A stretch of DNA of 64,000 nt from the NCBI GenBank assembly GCA_019009955.1, contig CM032228.1:259590001-259654000 (forward strand). Direction: 5' to 3'. Both the position numbers and the translations under genes were made by a program. Shown one piece after another: positions 1 through 14,100 of the stretch. Within the stretch, counting starts at the first letter, position 1. Each line of letters opens with the position of its first letter. The stretch comes from Riptortus pedestris. Taxonomy: Eukaryota > Arthropoda > Insecta > Hemiptera > Alydidae. The notes under the pieces are model-generated. The model saw only the letters and a program-made list of their open reading frames with translations. It searched no databases and was not told the origin of the DNA.

Positions 1-3000
1 CCCTACTCTAGTCCATTTCTCCGTCCTAGGAGGCTCAGCGGGAGGGTAGATCTGGCATGATATGGGATGGTCTACTGCCCTCACTGCGGGACCTTACTCC
101 CTGACCCTACTCTAGTCCATTTCTCCGTCCTAGGAGGCTCAGCGGGAGGGTAGATCTGGCAAGAGGGGGGATGGTCTACTACCCTCGCCGCGGGACCTTA
201 CTCCCTGACCCTACTCTAGTCCATTTCTCCGTCCTAGGAGGCTCAGCGGGAGGGTAGATCAGGCATGATGGGGGATGGTCTACTGCCCTCGCCGCGGGAC
301 CTTACTCCCTGACCCTACTCTAGTCCATTTCTCCGTCCTAGGAGGCTCAGCGGGAGGGTAGATCTGGCATGATGGGGGATGGTCTACTACCCTCGCTGCG
401 GGACCTTACTCCCTGACCCTACTCTAGTCCATTTCACCGTCCTAGGAGACTCAGCGGGAGGTAAGATCTGGCATGATGTGTGATGGTCTACTACCCTCGC
501 AGCGGCACCATACTCCCTGACCCTACTCTAGTCCATTTCTCCGTCCTAGGAGGCTCAGCGGGAGGGTAGATCTGGCATGATAAGGGATGGTCTACTGCCC
601 TCACTGCGGGACCTTACTCCCTGACCCTACTCTAGTCCATTTCTCCGTCCTAGGAGGCTCAGCGGGAGGGTAGATCTGGCATGATGGGGGATGGTCTACT
701 ACCCTCGCCGCGGCACCCTACTCCCTGACCCTACTCTAGTCCATTTCTCCGTCCTAGGAGGCTCAGCGGGAGGGTAGATCTGGCATGATATGGGATGGTC
801 TACTGCCCTCACTGCGGGACCTTACTCCCTGACCCTACTCTAGTCCATTTCTCCGTCCTAGGAGGCTCAGCGGGAGGGTAGATCTGGCAAGATGGGGGAT
901 GGTCTACTGACAACGCTACGGTACAGTACTCCCTGACCCTACTCTAGTCCATTTCTCCGTCCTAGGAGGCTCAGCGGGAGGGTAGATCTGGCAGGATGGG
1001 GGATGGTCTACTCATCTCGCTGCGTGACCTTACTCCCTGACCCTACTCTAGTCCATTTCTCCGTCCTAGGAGGCTCAGCGGGAGGGTATATCTGGCATGA
1101 TGGGGGATGGTCTACTACCCTCACCGTGGGTCCTTACTCCCTGACCCTACTCTAGTCCATTTCTCCGTCCTAGGAGGCTCAGCGGGAGGGTAGATCTGGC
1201 ATGATGGGGGATGGTCTACTTCCATCCCCCCGGGTACTTACTCCCTGACCCTACTCTAGTCCATTTCTCCGTCCTAGGAGGCTCAGCGGGAGGGTAGATC
1301 AGGCATGATGGGGGATGGTCTACTACCCTCACCGCGGGTCCTTACTCCCTGGCTCTACTCTAGTCCATTTCTCCGTCCTAGGAGGCTCAGCGGGAGGGTA
1401 GATCTGGCATGATGGGGGATGGTCTACTGCCCTCGCCGCGGGACCTTACTCCCTGACCCTACTCTAGTCCATTTCTCCGTCCTAGGAGGCTCAGCGGGAG
1501 GGTAGATCTGGCATGATGGGGGATGGTCTACTACCCTCGCCGCGGGACCTTACTCCCTGACCCTACTCTAGTCCATTTCTCCGTCCTAGGAGGCTCAGCG
1601 GGAGGGTAGATCAGGCATGATGGGGGATGGTCTACTGCCCTCGCCGCGGGACCTTACTCCCTGACCCTACTCTAGTCCATTTCTCCGTCCTAGGAGGCTC
1701 AGCGGGAGGGTAGATCTGGCATAATGGGGGATGGTCTACTGCCCTCGCCGCGGAACCTTACTCCCTGACCCTACTCTAGTCCATTTCTCCGTCCTAGGAG
1801 GCTCAGCGGGAGGGTATATCTGGCATGATGGGGGATGGTCTACTGCCCTCGCCGCGGGACCTTACTCCCTGACCCTACTCTAGTCCATTTCTCCGTCCTA
1901 GGAGGCTCAGCGGGAGGGTATATCGGGCATGATGGGGGATGGTCTACTGCCCTCGCCGCGGGACCTTACTCCCTGACCCTACTCTAGTCCATTTCTCCGT
2001 CCTAGGAGGCTCAGCGGGAGGGTAGATCTGGCATGATGGGGCATGGTCTACTCCCCTATCCGCGGGACCCTCCACCCAGACCCTACTCTCGTCCATTTCT
2101 ACGTCCTTGGAGGCGCAGCGGGAGGGTAGATCAGGCATGATGGGGGATGGTCTACTGCCCTCGCCGCGGGACCTTACTCCCTGACCCTACTCTAGTCCAT
2201 TTCTCCGTCCTAGGAGGCTCAGCGGGAGGGTAGATCAGGCATGATGGGGATGGTCTACTACCCTCGCCGTGGGTCCTTACTCCCTGACCCTACTCTAGTC
2301 CATTTCTCCGTCCTAGGAGGCTCAGCGGGAGGGTAGATCTGGCAAGATGGGGGATGGTCTACTGCCCTCACCGCGGGACCTTACTCCCTGGCCCTACTCT
2401 AGTCCATTTCTCCGTCCTAGGAGGCTCAGCGGGAGGGTAGATCTGGCAAGATGGGGGATGGTCTACTGCCATCACCGCGGGACCATACTCCCTGACCCTA
2501 CTCTAGTCCATTTCTCCGTCCTAGGAGGCTCAGCGGGAGGGTAGATCTGGCAAGATGGGGGATGGTCTACTGCCATCACCGCGGGACCATACTCCCTGAC
2601 CCTACTCTAGTCCATTTCTCCGTCCTAGGAGGCTCAGCGGGAGGGTAGATCTGGCAAGATGGGGGATGGTCTACTGCCCTCGCCGTGGGTCCTTACTCCC
2701 TGACCCTACTCTAGTCCATTTCTCCGTCCTAGGAGGCTCAGCGGGAGGGTAGATCTGGCAAGATGGGGGATGGTCTACTACCCTCACCGCGGGACCATAC
2801 TCCCTGACCCTACTCTAGTCCATTTCTCCGTCCTAGGAGGCTCAGCGGGAGGGTAGATCTGGCAAGATGGGGGATGGTCTACTGCCCTCACCGCGGGACC
2901 TTACTCCCTGACCCTACTCTAGTCCATTTCTCCGTCCTAGGAGGCTCAGCGGGAGGGTAGATCTGGCATGATGGGGGATGGTCTACTACCCTCGCTGCGG

Positions 3001-6000
3001 GACCTTACTCCCTGACCCTACTCTAGTCCATTTCTCCGTCCTAGGAGGCTCAGCGGGAGGGTAGATCTGGCATGATGGGGGATGGTCTACTGCCCTCGCC
3101 GCGGGACCTTACTCCCTGACACAACACTAGTCCAATACACACACCTAGGAGGCTCAGCGGGAGGGTAGATCTGGCATGATGGGGGATGGTCTACTGCCCT
3201 CGCCGCGGGCCCTTACTCCCTGACCCTACTCTAGTCCATTTCTCCGTCCTAGGAGGCTCAGCGGGAGGGTAGATCTGGCTAGATGGGGGATGGTCTACTC
3301 CCCTAGCCGCGGGACCATACTCCCTGACCCTACTCTAGTCCATTTCTCCGTCCTAGGAGGCTCAGCGGGAGGGTAGATCTGGCATGATGGGGGATGGTCT
3401 ACTACCCTCACCGCGGGACCTTACTCCCTGGCTCTACTCTAGTCCATTTCTCCGTCCTAGGAGGCTCAGCGGGAGGGTAGATCTGGCATGATGGGGGATG
3501 GTCTACTGCCCTCACCGCGGGACCTTACTCCCTGGCTCTACTCTAGTCCATTTCTCCGTCCTAGGAGACTCAGCGGGAGGGTACATCTGGCATGATGGGG
3601 GATGGTCTACTACCCTCGCAGTGGGTCCTTACTCCCTGACCCTACTCTAGTCCATTTCTCCGTCCTAGGAGGCTCAGCGGGAGGGTAGATCTGGCACGAT
3701 GGGGCATGGTCTACTGCCATCACCGCGGGACCTTACTCCCTGACCCTACTCTAGTCCATTTCTCCGTCCTAGGAGGCTCAGCGGGAGGGTAGATCTGGCA
3801 AGATGGGGGATGGTCTACTGCCATCACCGCGGGACCATACTCCCTGACCCTACTCTAGTCCATTTCTCCGTCCTAGGAGGCTCAGCAGGAGGGTAGATCT
3901 GGCATGATGGGGGATGGTCTACTACCCTCGCCGTGGGTCCTTACTCCCTGGCTCTACTCTTGTCCTCTTCTCCGTCCTAGGAGGCCCAGCGGGAGGGTAG
4001 TTCTGGCAAGATGGGGGATGGTCCACTACCCTCGCTGCGGGACCTTACTCCCTGACCCTACTCTAGTCCATTTCTCCGTCCTAGGAGGCTCAGCGGGAGG
4101 GTAGATCTGGCAAGATGGGGGATGGTCTACTACCCTCGCTGCGGGACCTTACTCCCTGACCCTACTCTAGTCCATTTCTCCGTCCTAGGAGGCTCAGCGG
4201 GAGGGTAGATCTGGCATGATGGGGGATGGTCTACTACCCTCGCCGCGGGACCTTACTCCCTGACCCTACTCTAGTCCATTTCTCCGTCCTAGGGGGCTCA
4301 GCGGGCGGGTAGAGGTGGCATGATGGGGGATGGTCTACAGGCCTTGCCGCGGGACCTTTCTCCCTGACCCTACTCTAGTCCATTTCTCCGTCCTAGGAGG
4401 CTCAGCGGGAGGGTAGATCTGGCATGATGGGGGATGGTCTACTACCCTCGCTGCGGGACCTTACTCCCTGACCCTACTCTAGTCCATTTCTCCGTCCTAG
4501 GAGGCTCAGCGGGAGGGTAGATCTGGCATGATGGGGGATGGTCTACTGCCCTCGCCGCGGGACCTTACTCCCTGACCCTACTCTAGTCCATTTCTCCGTC
4601 CTAGGAGGCTCAGCGGGAGGGTAGATCTGGCATGATGGGGGATCGTCTACTACCCTCGCCGTGGGTCCTTACTCCCTGACCCTACTCTAGTCCATTTCTC
4701 CGTCCTAGGTGGCTCAGCGGGAGGGTAGATCTGGCATGATGGGGGATCGTCTACTACCCTCGCCGCGGGACCCTACTCCCTGACCCTTCTCTACTCCATT
4801 TCCCTGTCCTAGGAGGCTCAGCGGGAGGGTAGATCTGGCATGATGGGGGATGGTCTACTGCCCTCGCTGCGGGACCTTACTCCCTGACCCTACTCTAGTC
4901 CATTTCTCCGTCCTAGGAGGCTCAGCGGGAGGGTAGATCTGGCAAGATGGGGGATGGTCTACTCCCCTCGCGTCGGGACCTTCCTCCCTGACCCTACTCT
5001 CGTCGATTTCTCCGTCCTAGGAGGCTCAGCGGGAGGGTAGATCTGGCATGATGGGGGATGGTCTACTGCCCTCGCTGCGGGACCTTACTCCTGACCCTAC
5101 TCTAGTCCATTTCTCCGTCCTAGGAGGCTCAGCGGGAGGGTAGATCTGGCAAGATGGGGGATGGTCTACTGCCCTCGCCGCGGGTCCCTTACTCCCTGAC
5201 CCTACTCTAGTCCATTTCTCCGTTCCTAGGAGGCTCAGCGGGAGGGTAGATCAGGCATGATGGGGGATGGTCTACTGCCCTCGCCGCGGGACCCTTACTC
5301 CCTGACCCTACTCTAGTCCATTTCCCTGTCCTAGGAGGCTCAGCGGGAGGGTAGATCTGGCAGATGGGGGATGGTCTACTGCCCTCTAGCCGCGGGACCT
5401 TACTCCCTGACCCTACTCTAGTCCATTTCTCCGTCCTAGGAGGCTCAGCGGGAGGGTAGATCAGGCATGATGGGGGATTCTCAACAGCGATCTCCGCGGG
5501 ACCTTACTCCATGACCCTAATCTAGTCCATTTCTCCGTCCTAGGAGACTCAGCGGGAGGGTAGATCTGGCATGATGGGGGATGGTCTACTGCCCTCGCTG
5601 CGGGACCTTACTCCCTGACCCTACTCTAGTCCATTTCTCCGTCCTAGGAGGCTCAGCGGGAGGGTAGATCTGGCATGATGGGGGATGGTCTACTGCCCTC
5701 GCCGCGGGACCTTACTCCTGACCCTACTCTAGTCCCATTTCTCCGTCCTAGGAGGCTCAGCGGGAGGGTAGATCTGGCATGATGGGGGATGGTCTACTAC
5801 CCTCGCCGCGGGACCTTACTCCCTGACCCTACTCTAGTCCATTTCTCCGTCCTAGGAGGCTCAGCGGGAGGGTAGATCAGGCATGATGGGGGATGGTCTA
5901 CTGCCCTCGCAGCGGGACCTTACTCCCTGACCCTACTCTAGTCCATTTCTCCGTCCTAGGAGGCTCAGCGGGAGGGTAGATCAGGCATGATGGGGGATGG

Positions 6001-6835
6001 TCTACTGCCCCTCGCCGCGTGACCTTACTCCCTGACCCTACTCTAGTCCATTTGTCAGTCCTTGGAGGCTCCGCGGGAGGGTAGATCTGGCTAGATGGTG
6101 GATGGTTTACTGCCCTCTCTGCGGGACCTTACTCCCTGACCCTACTCTAGTCCATTTCTCCGTCCTAGGAGGCTCAGCGTGAGGGTAGATCAGGCATGAC
6201 GGGGGAGGGTCGACTGCCCTGGGCGCGGGACCTTACTCCCTGACCCTACTCTAGTCCATTTCTCCGTCCTAGGAGGCTCAGCGGGAGGGTAGATCTGGCT
6301 AGATGGGGGATGGTCTACTGCCCTCACTGCGGGACCTTACTCCCTTACCCTACTCTAGTCCATTTCTCCGTCCTAGGAGGCTCAGCGGGCGGGTAGATCT
6401 GGCAAAATGGGGGATGGTATACTGCCAACACTGCGGGACATTACTCCCTGACCCTACTCTAGTCCATTTCTCCGTCCTAGGAGGCTCAGCGGAGGGTAGA
6501 TCTGGCATGATTGGGGATGGTCTACTACCCTCATGCGGGACCTTACTCCCGGACCCTCCTCCAGTCCATTTCTCCGTCCTCGGAGGCTCAGCGGGAGGGT
6601 AGATCTGGCAAGATGGTGGATGGTCTACTGCCCTCGCCGTGGGTCCTTACTCCCTGACCCTACTCTAGTCCACTTCTCCGTCCTAGGTGGCTCAGCGGGA
6701 GGGTAGATCTGGCAAGATGGGGGATGGTCTACTACCCTCACCGCGGGTGGACTCTACTCGGTCTGCTGATGGGGGAACTACCCTCGCCGCGGGACCCTAC
6801 TCTCTGACCCTACTCTAGTCCATTTCTTCTATTGT
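1..6835. repeat. 104-bp satellite array, ~65 copies
   Basis: A head-to-tail array with a period of 104 bp: the landmark CCCTACTCTAGTCC recurs at 1, 105 and 209. Each unit carries a BglII-type AGATCT, an AvrII-type CCTAGG and a variable block after GGTCTACT. Most units are near identical, and a few contain clusters of changes (about 910, 2040-2110, 3120-3150, 5485, 6060-6200). The last copies (6,720-6,835) are broken up. The left edge lies outside the window. Short open frames inside it are repeat by-products. Confidence 0.97.
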
Positions 6836-6869
6836 CTCTTGCTTCTTGCCGCTCAAGCGGTCGCAAGTG

Positions 6870-7045
6870 TTTTATCATAACCAAACTCGATGTATAAGCG
6901 TTTCATTCAAAACTAAAGATCAAGTTCGTTAACGGCTAAAATCTCACGATGGCTATGGTGGGGGGAGGTTCAGAGGGGGGAAATTATGAAAATATCTCCG
7001 TTACTATACGTCGGATTTGAGTCGTGTAGGAGCTGCCGACCTGAT
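6870..7045 (+). repeat. Interspersed repeat family A, internal fragment
   Basis: Contains the family A core: a GTTAACGGCT-like block, a G-rich run and then ATCTCCGTTACTATACGTCGG. The same order is seen near 50,180-50,345, and in reverse near 19,490 and 49,200. Both element ends are missing here. It fills the gap between the satellite and the retrotransposon that follows. Confidence 0.7.
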
Positions 7046-7090
7046 AGGATCGGAGCTAGAGCTGAGGATTATAGCTGATATCTTGGGGCT

Positions 7091-8972
7091 TCCGGGGGGC
7101 AATGCCAAACTTTATCAAGAGTTTCCTGAGTAAAAGATTTATCAAAGTAAGGATAGGAGATTCGATGGCTAGTTTAAAGGAAACAGTAAACGGTATACCC
7201 CAGGGAAGCGTCCTCAGCTGTACTCTATTTGCAATCGCAATAAACTCTGTTGTTGCAGTGATACCTGGGCCAATTAAAGCATTTCTCTACGTAGATGATC
7301 TTACAATACTTCTCAGGTTTTGTGCACGGGACTGGATGCAGAGGATCCTTCAGAGTGTTATCAACAGCCTACAGAGGCTCCTGGTCAGAGACAAATAATC
7401 TCCAGTTTTCCATTGAGAAAACGAAATGTGTTTTGTTCTCCAGACGACGATCACCTACCGAAGCACCTTTACTGACTTTAAATGGAAACACTTTGAACTT
7501 TCATGAAGAAGTAAAATTTTTGGGGCTAGTTCTGGACAAGAAATTGTCATGGATGAGTCACATAAAATACTTACGAGAGGAATGCTTTAATCGACTTAGA
7601 ATCATGAGAGTTTTAGCCAAAACCTCTTGGGGCGCTGACCGCAAATCCATGCTAATGCTGTACACGAGCCTGACCCGCTCAAAGATCGATTATGGTTGTA
7701 TAATATACTCATCGGCAAAGAATAGTGCACTTTTACTGCTAGACTCCATTCATCATGCTGGGATACGACTTGCCACTGGAGCCTTCAGAACAAGTCCAAT
7801 AGTAAGTCTTTGCACTGAAGCAGCAATACCCCCACTCGTTTTTAGAAGGCAGGAACTTATATATTCCTATATAACTAAAATAAAACTTCAACCAAATAAT
7901 CCAGCATACAATATTATCTTTTACCCCCAATTTGACAGATTATACGAAAGACTGCCAAACTATCGAGCTCCACTAGGTATCAGATTTAGAGAAATCATTA
8001 ATGAAATCCATATCATTCCGGTAGACCACACTAGTTTAAACCCGAAAAACCCTCCATGGAAACGAATACCCCCCAAAAATAGACTTAAGCTTAGCTGGAT
8101 TACAGACAAAATCCAAAGCAAATAAGGTCAAAGAATATCTAAGCAACTACTCAGGATATGATATTATATACACTGATGGATCCAAGCAATCAGATAACAT
8201 AGGGTATGCAGCCATTAAAACAAATACAGTTATTAAATTTAAGTTACCTGTTTACACATGTATCTACACTGCTGAACTACAAGCTATTGCAACAGCATTA
8301 TACATGGCCATCGATAGCACAAAGGATAAAATACTAATATGTTCCGACTCCATGTCAGCCATCAAAAGTATTCCAAAAGCCAGTAGACCTAAGCTCACAT
8401 TAAACAAGATCTACAATTATCTTGACATATTACATCAGTTTAAAAAATCTGTAATCCTTTTATGGGTCCCCTCACATATAGGAGTTGAAGGGAACGAGGC
8501 TACAGATAGAATAGCAAAAGAAATAGCTAATTCAAATGGGCCCATGCTGCAAATATATGAACAGACTGACGTAAAACAATGGTTAAATCAAAGAATCAAA
8601 AACAACTGGGAATGTATGTGGGCAGAAGTTCCAACTACAAACAAACTAAGAATAATTAAAACCACGACCAAACCATTGAACAGTTCAATAAGAGGTAACC
8701 GTAGAGAAGAAGTTGTTATAGCAAGGTTGAGAATTAGTCACACAAATCTCACTCATGTACACCTTATAATTAGAGAACCGCCCAAAGTCTGTGAAAGCTG
8801 TCAAGTCCCCCTCACGGTTCAACATATTTTAGAAGAATGCCCAACAATTGACCACACATTTCAACAACTAAACATCCCTCGGGTGTCATCAATAGCCTTA
8901 CAAGACTCACCTGAAATGATAGACAACCTAATTCTGCTCCTAAAAGAGATAAATATTTTCAATCAAATATAA
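7091..8972 (+). pseudogene. Non-LTR retrotransposon ORF2 fragment (I-group): RT, RNase H and zinc-knuckle tail
   Basis: A 5'-truncated ORF2 of a LINE-type retrotransposon, which would encode reverse transcriptase and RNase H. Frame 1 (about 7,091-7,398) holds RT motif B (NGIPQGSVLS) and the catalytic box as YVDD instead of the usual YADD. Frame 2 (about 7,295-8,125) holds the thumb, with WGADRK and YGCIIYSSA. Frame 3 (about 8,121-8,972) holds RNase H with YTDGSK, AELQA, SDS and a DRIAKE-type last acidic site, then a C-terminal C-x2-C-x8-H-x4-C knuckle (CESC to HILEEC). Two frameshifts, near 7,300-7,390 and 8,120, break the frame. RNase H argues against the Jockey clade and for I/Nimb/Outcast-type elements. 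RT motifs A and earlier are missing, and the left break lies next to a family A fragment. Not functional as it stands. Confidence 0.9.
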
Positions 8973-9286
8973 TGAACATAAAGAATTTTATCGTATATTG
9001 TGTAAATAGGTTATTCAGGCTTATATTATTGCATTGTTACGCGTGGACGTATGTATATATACAAACACATACTTGTAAATAGTATTAGTCCTAATTTAGA
9101 CTGCATAAGAAGGTTGAGGAAAGGAAAAATAAATAAATTTTGTATATATTGTTATTCTTTTGGGGTGTATGTAGCATTGTTCTTACGTAGATTAATCTCC
9201 TTATTAAAGTATCGGAGTGAATTTATATATATGTAAATAGTTAATTCTAATTTAGTTTCTATTATAATAAAAAAAAAAAAAAAAAA
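8973..9286 (+). mobile_element. 3' UTR and poly(A) tail of the I-group element
   Basis: Follows the ORF2 stop directly. AT-rich sequence ends in an 18-A run at 9,269-9,286, as expected for target-primed integration of a polyadenylated LINE transcript. The last ~250 bp are repeated downstream. Confidence 0.8.
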
Positions 9287-9298
9287 TGTGTGCGTGTG

Positions 9299-9338
<40 letters not shown>

Positions 9339-9683
9339 GTGTGTGCGTGTGTGTATGTATATATAAAAAAAATAAATAAAAAAAAAATAAAAAAAATTAT
9401 TTATTAATTTTAATTAAGAATTATTATAGAAAAGAATTATTGCATTGTTACGCGTGGGCGTATGTATATAAACAAACACATATTTGAAAATAGTATTAGT
9501 GCTAATTTAGACTGTATAAGAAGGGTAAGGAAAGGAAAAATAAATAAATATTGTATATATTGTTATTTCTATAAATTACTTTTGGGGTGTATGTGGTATT
9601 GTTGTTACGTAGGTTAATCTCCTAATTAAAGTATCGGAGTGAATGGTATATATATGTAAATGGTTAATTCTAATTTAGTTTCT

Positions 9684-9741
<58 letters not shown>
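9287..9741 (+). mobile_element. Second, 5'-truncated 3' end of the same element family, with 53-nt poly(A)
   Basis: From about 9,436 the sequence repeats the 3' UTR seen at about 9,025 (shared TTGCATTGTTACGCGTGG and GTATCGGAGTGAAT), ending in an A-run at 9,689-9,741. The ~411-bp offset starts with a (TA)n, (GT)n and A-rich stretch (9,300-9,400). It is either a second 5'-truncated insertion or a tandem duplication of the tail. It differs by several substitutions and a small insertion, which favours a separate insertion. Confidence 0.75.
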
Positions 9742-9743
<2 letters not shown>

Positions 9744-11134
9744 AGAATAACCAATAACAATTGGAAAAATAAAATGTAGTATAGAATTAAAAAATGTATA
9801 AGACAATATATAAACTAACTACGTTTACTTACACGAATTAACAAGGGACCCAAATAAACTGTACATCAAAAATATGGAAGGGCGTAATAACCTTGCAGTT
9901 GATCGGCCCGACAACAATCTCATTTACGTCGGGTTTAAAAGTAGGAGAGAACCCATTTTACTGGGAATTAAATTTACTATATATTGGTAAAAACATTTAT
10001 TCAATATCATGAATATTAACGAAAATATTTGCAATTTTCAGCCTTCATCTAAGCCTCTACTCATGTCACATAAACAATAGGCCGTTATACAATAAACCAC
10101 TTCATTTCATGGATAAATACCAAATATCGTTTCAAGGGACCTTTATTATACAAGAAACATGCAAATATGTTCCGGTGATCTCCCCCCCCCCCCCCGCCTT
10201 ATATTCTTGGACTACCAAAATTTGAATGATAGACATAAAAATCATTCTAACTCATTATAAATTACAGTACTAGATATAATATAATAATGAAATTAATATG
10301 TTATATTCAGGTATACTTCACTAATTGTCTTACTTTCGGGTGAAGTATATTTCTATTTGTACGGCTCTAAGAGGTTGGCAGACCTGTTAGTTTACAATTC
10401 AGGAGCATTTCGTTAAGTGGTTATTAAAAGTGACTGAATGATTTCTCCTTACTGTTCAGTATTTAGTCAATTAATATTGCCTCTGGTGTCAGCAGTATGT
10501 AGATTAATATATAGCGAAACTTTACAAGGGAAATCTGCTTAAATTACGCAGCTCGTGCGTGAAGGAAATTTTACAACTCCCACAACATTTTAATATTTGC
10601 CTATTTATTGATCTAGCTCTCAGAATCAAGGGAATGAGTTGCTAAACAGCGCCCCTTCATTGATTAAAAGACGACGAACAATGAAAAACTTAATGATGTA
10701 TATAACTACTTCCAATGTGTTTACATTTTCACTTCTCTGAATTTACTTGTAAATTTTTCATTCAAACATTGTTGGAAGTATCTAGAATGTGTGTACTATT
10801 GTAAACAATTGCAGAATAAACAGTATTTAATTAATTGAAAGCCTCAATTGAAAACATGATCCTATTCTTTATACATAATCACGTAAATATTAACGTATCT
10901 ATTCTCAGTTATCGGAAATCGTGCATCAATAACTTCTAGGTACAGTCGCCAGTCAATATATTCTATATTTATTAGTCAATATATTAGTAAAAAAATAAAG
11001 TTTAAATCTAGAATCGGTTTATATTCAATCCTTCAATATTAAAAAAAAAAAATTTAAATTGTAATCATTAGTAATAATCATTGTTAAGCTTCGTCTAACA
11101 AAATTTAGCCCCACTTCAAGCAAATATATACAAG
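9742..11134. other. AT-rich spacer, no gene seen
   Basis: About 1.4 kb of AT-rich sequence with stops in all frames, a C13-like run near 10,183 and one family A end near 10,530. No coding signature was recognised. Confidence 0.6.
10528..10578 (+). repeat. Family A right-end fragment
   Basis: GGGAAATCTGCTTA followed by an ACGCAG...CTGCGT-type hairpin and GTGAAGGA. It matches the ends seen at 22,845 and 50,596 and, in reverse, at 19,018 and 48,967. Confidence 0.65.
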
Positions 11135-14100
11135 CAACAATACTGCCCACTAGCTGGAGTATTTGACAATTCCTAGTAAATAGAAAGCATTGTTGTGTGA
11201 ATGGTCTAGAGTTGCTGAATCCTCATTTCGATTCAACAATACTGCCCACTAGCTGGAGTATTTGACAATTCCTAGTAAATAGAAAGCATTGTTGTGTGAA
11301 TGGTCTAGAGTTGCTGAATCCTCATTCCGATTCAACAATACTGCCCACTAGCTGGAGTATTTGACAATCCTTAATAAATAGAAAGCATTGTTGTGTGAAT
11401 GGTCTAGAGTTGCTGAATCCTCATTCCGATTCAACAATACTGCCCACTAGCTGGAGTATTTGACAATTCCTAGTAAATAGAAAGCATTGTTGTGTGAATG
11501 GTCTAGAGTTGCTGAATCCTCATTCCGATTCAACAATACTGCCCACTAGCTGGAGTATTTGACAATTCCTAGTAAATAGAAAGCATTATTGTCTGAATGG
11601 TCTAGAGTTGCTGAATCCTCATTTCGATTCAACAATACTGCCCACTAGCTGGAGTATTTGACAATTCCTAGTAAATAGAAAGCATTATTGTCTGAATGGT
11701 CTAGAGTTGCTGAATCCTCATTCTGATTCAACAATACTGCCCACTAGCTGGAGTATTTGACAATTCCTAGTAAATAGAAAGCATTATTGTCTGAATGGTC
11801 TAGAGTTGCTGAATACTCATTCCGATTCAACAATACTGCCCACTAGCTGGAGTATTTGACAATTCCTAGTAAATAGAAAGCATTGTTGTGAGAATGGTCC
11901 AGAGTTGCTGAATCCTCATTTCGAATCAACAATACTGCCCACTAGCTGGAGTATTTGACAATTCCTAATAAATAGAAAGCATTGTTGTCTGAATGGTCTA
12001 GAGTTGCTGAATCCTCATTTCGATTCAACAATACTGCCCACTAGCTGGAGTATTTGACAATTCCTAGTAAATAGAAAGCATTGTTGTGTGAATGGTCTAG
12101 AGTTGCTGAATCCTCATTCTGATTCAACAATACTGCCCACTAGCTGGAGTATGTGACAATTCCTAGTAAATAGAAAGCATTGTTGTCTGAATGGTCTAGA
12201 GTTGCTGAATCCTCATTTCGATTCAACAATACTGCCCACTAGCTGGAGTATTTGACAATTCCTAGTAAATAGAAAGCATTGTTGTGTGAATGGTCTAGAG
12301 TTGCTGAATCCTCATTCTGATTCAACAATACTGCCCACTAGCTGGAGTATTTGACAATTCCTAGTAAATAGAAAGCATTGTTGTGTGAATGGTCTAGAGT
12401 TGCTGAATCCTCATTCCGATTCAACAATACTGCCCACTAGCTGGAGTATTTGACAATTCCTAGTAAATAGAAAGCATTGTTGTGTGAATGGTCTAGAGTT
12501 GCTGAATCCTCATTTCGATTCAACAATACTGCCCACTAGCTGGAGTATTTGACAATTCCTAGTAAATAGAAAGCATTGTTGTGTGAATGGTCTAGAGTTG
12601 CTGAATCCTCATTCCGATTCAACAATACTGCCCACTAGCTGGAGTATTTGACAATTCCTAGTAAATAGAAAGCATTGTTGTGTGAATGGTCTAGAGTTGC
12701 TGAATCCTCATTCTGATTCAACAATACTGCCCACTAGCTGGAGTATGTGACAATTCCTAGTAAATAGAAAGCATTGTTGTGTGAATGGTCTAGAGTTGCT
12801 GAATCCTCATTTCGATTCAACAATACTGCCCACTAGCTGGAGTATTTGACAATTCCTAGTAAATAGAAAGCATTGTTGTGTGAATGGTCTAGAGTTGCTG
12901 AATCCTCATTCTGATTCAACAATACTGCCCACTAGCTGGAGTATTTGACAATTCCTAGTAAATAGAAAGCATTGTTGTGTGAATGGTCTAGAGTTGCTGA
13001 ATCCTCATTCTGATTCAACAATACTGCCCACTAGCTGGAGTATTTGACAATTCCTAGTAAATAGAAAGCATTGTTGTGAGAATGGTCTAGAGTTGCTGAA
13101 TCCTCATTCTGATTCAACAATACTGCCCACTAGCTGGAGTATTTGACAATTCCTAGTAAATAGAAAGCATTGTTGTGTGAATGGTCTAGAGTTGCTGAAT
13201 CCTCATTCTGATTCAACAATACTGCCCACTAGCTGGAGTATTTGACAATTCCTAATAAATAGAAAGCATTGTTGTGTGAATGGTCTAGAGTTGCTGAATC
13301 CTCATTTCGATTCAACAATACTGCCCACTAGCTGGAGTATTTGACAATTCCTAGTAAATAGAAAGCATTGTTGTGTGAATGGTCTAGAGTTGCTGAATCC
13401 TCATTCTGATTCAACAATACTGCCCACTAGTTGGAGTATTTGACAAATCCTAGTAAATAGAAAGCATTGTTGTGAGAATGGTCTAGAGTTGCTGAATCCT
13501 CATTTCGATTCAACAATACTGCCCACTAGCTGGAGTATTTGAAAATTCCTAATAAATAGAAAGCATTGTTGTGTGAATGGTCTAGAGTTGCTTAATCCTC
13601 ATTATGATTCATCAATACTGCCCACTAGCTGGAGTATGTGACAATTCCTAGTAAATAGAAAGCATTGTTGTCTGAATGGTCTAGAGTTGCTGAATCCTCA
13701 TTCTGATTCAACAATACTGCCCACTAGCTGGAGTATTTGACAATTCCTAATAAATAGAAAGCATTGTTGTGTGAATGGTCTAGAGTTGCTGAATCCTCAT
13801 TCCGATTCAACAATACTGCCCACTAGCTGGAGTATTTGACAATTCCTAATAAATAGAAAGCATTGTTGTGTGAATGGTCTAGAGTTGCTGAATCCTCACT
13901 TCGATTCAACAATACTGCCCACTAGCTGGAGTATTTGACAAATCCTAGTAAATAGAAAGCATGGTTGTGTGAATGGTCTAGAGTTGCTGAATCCTCACTT
14001 CGATTCAACAATACTGCCCACTAGCTGGAGTATTTGACAATTCCTAATAAATAGAAAGCATTGTTGTGTGAATGGTCTAGAGTTGCTGAATCCTCATTTC

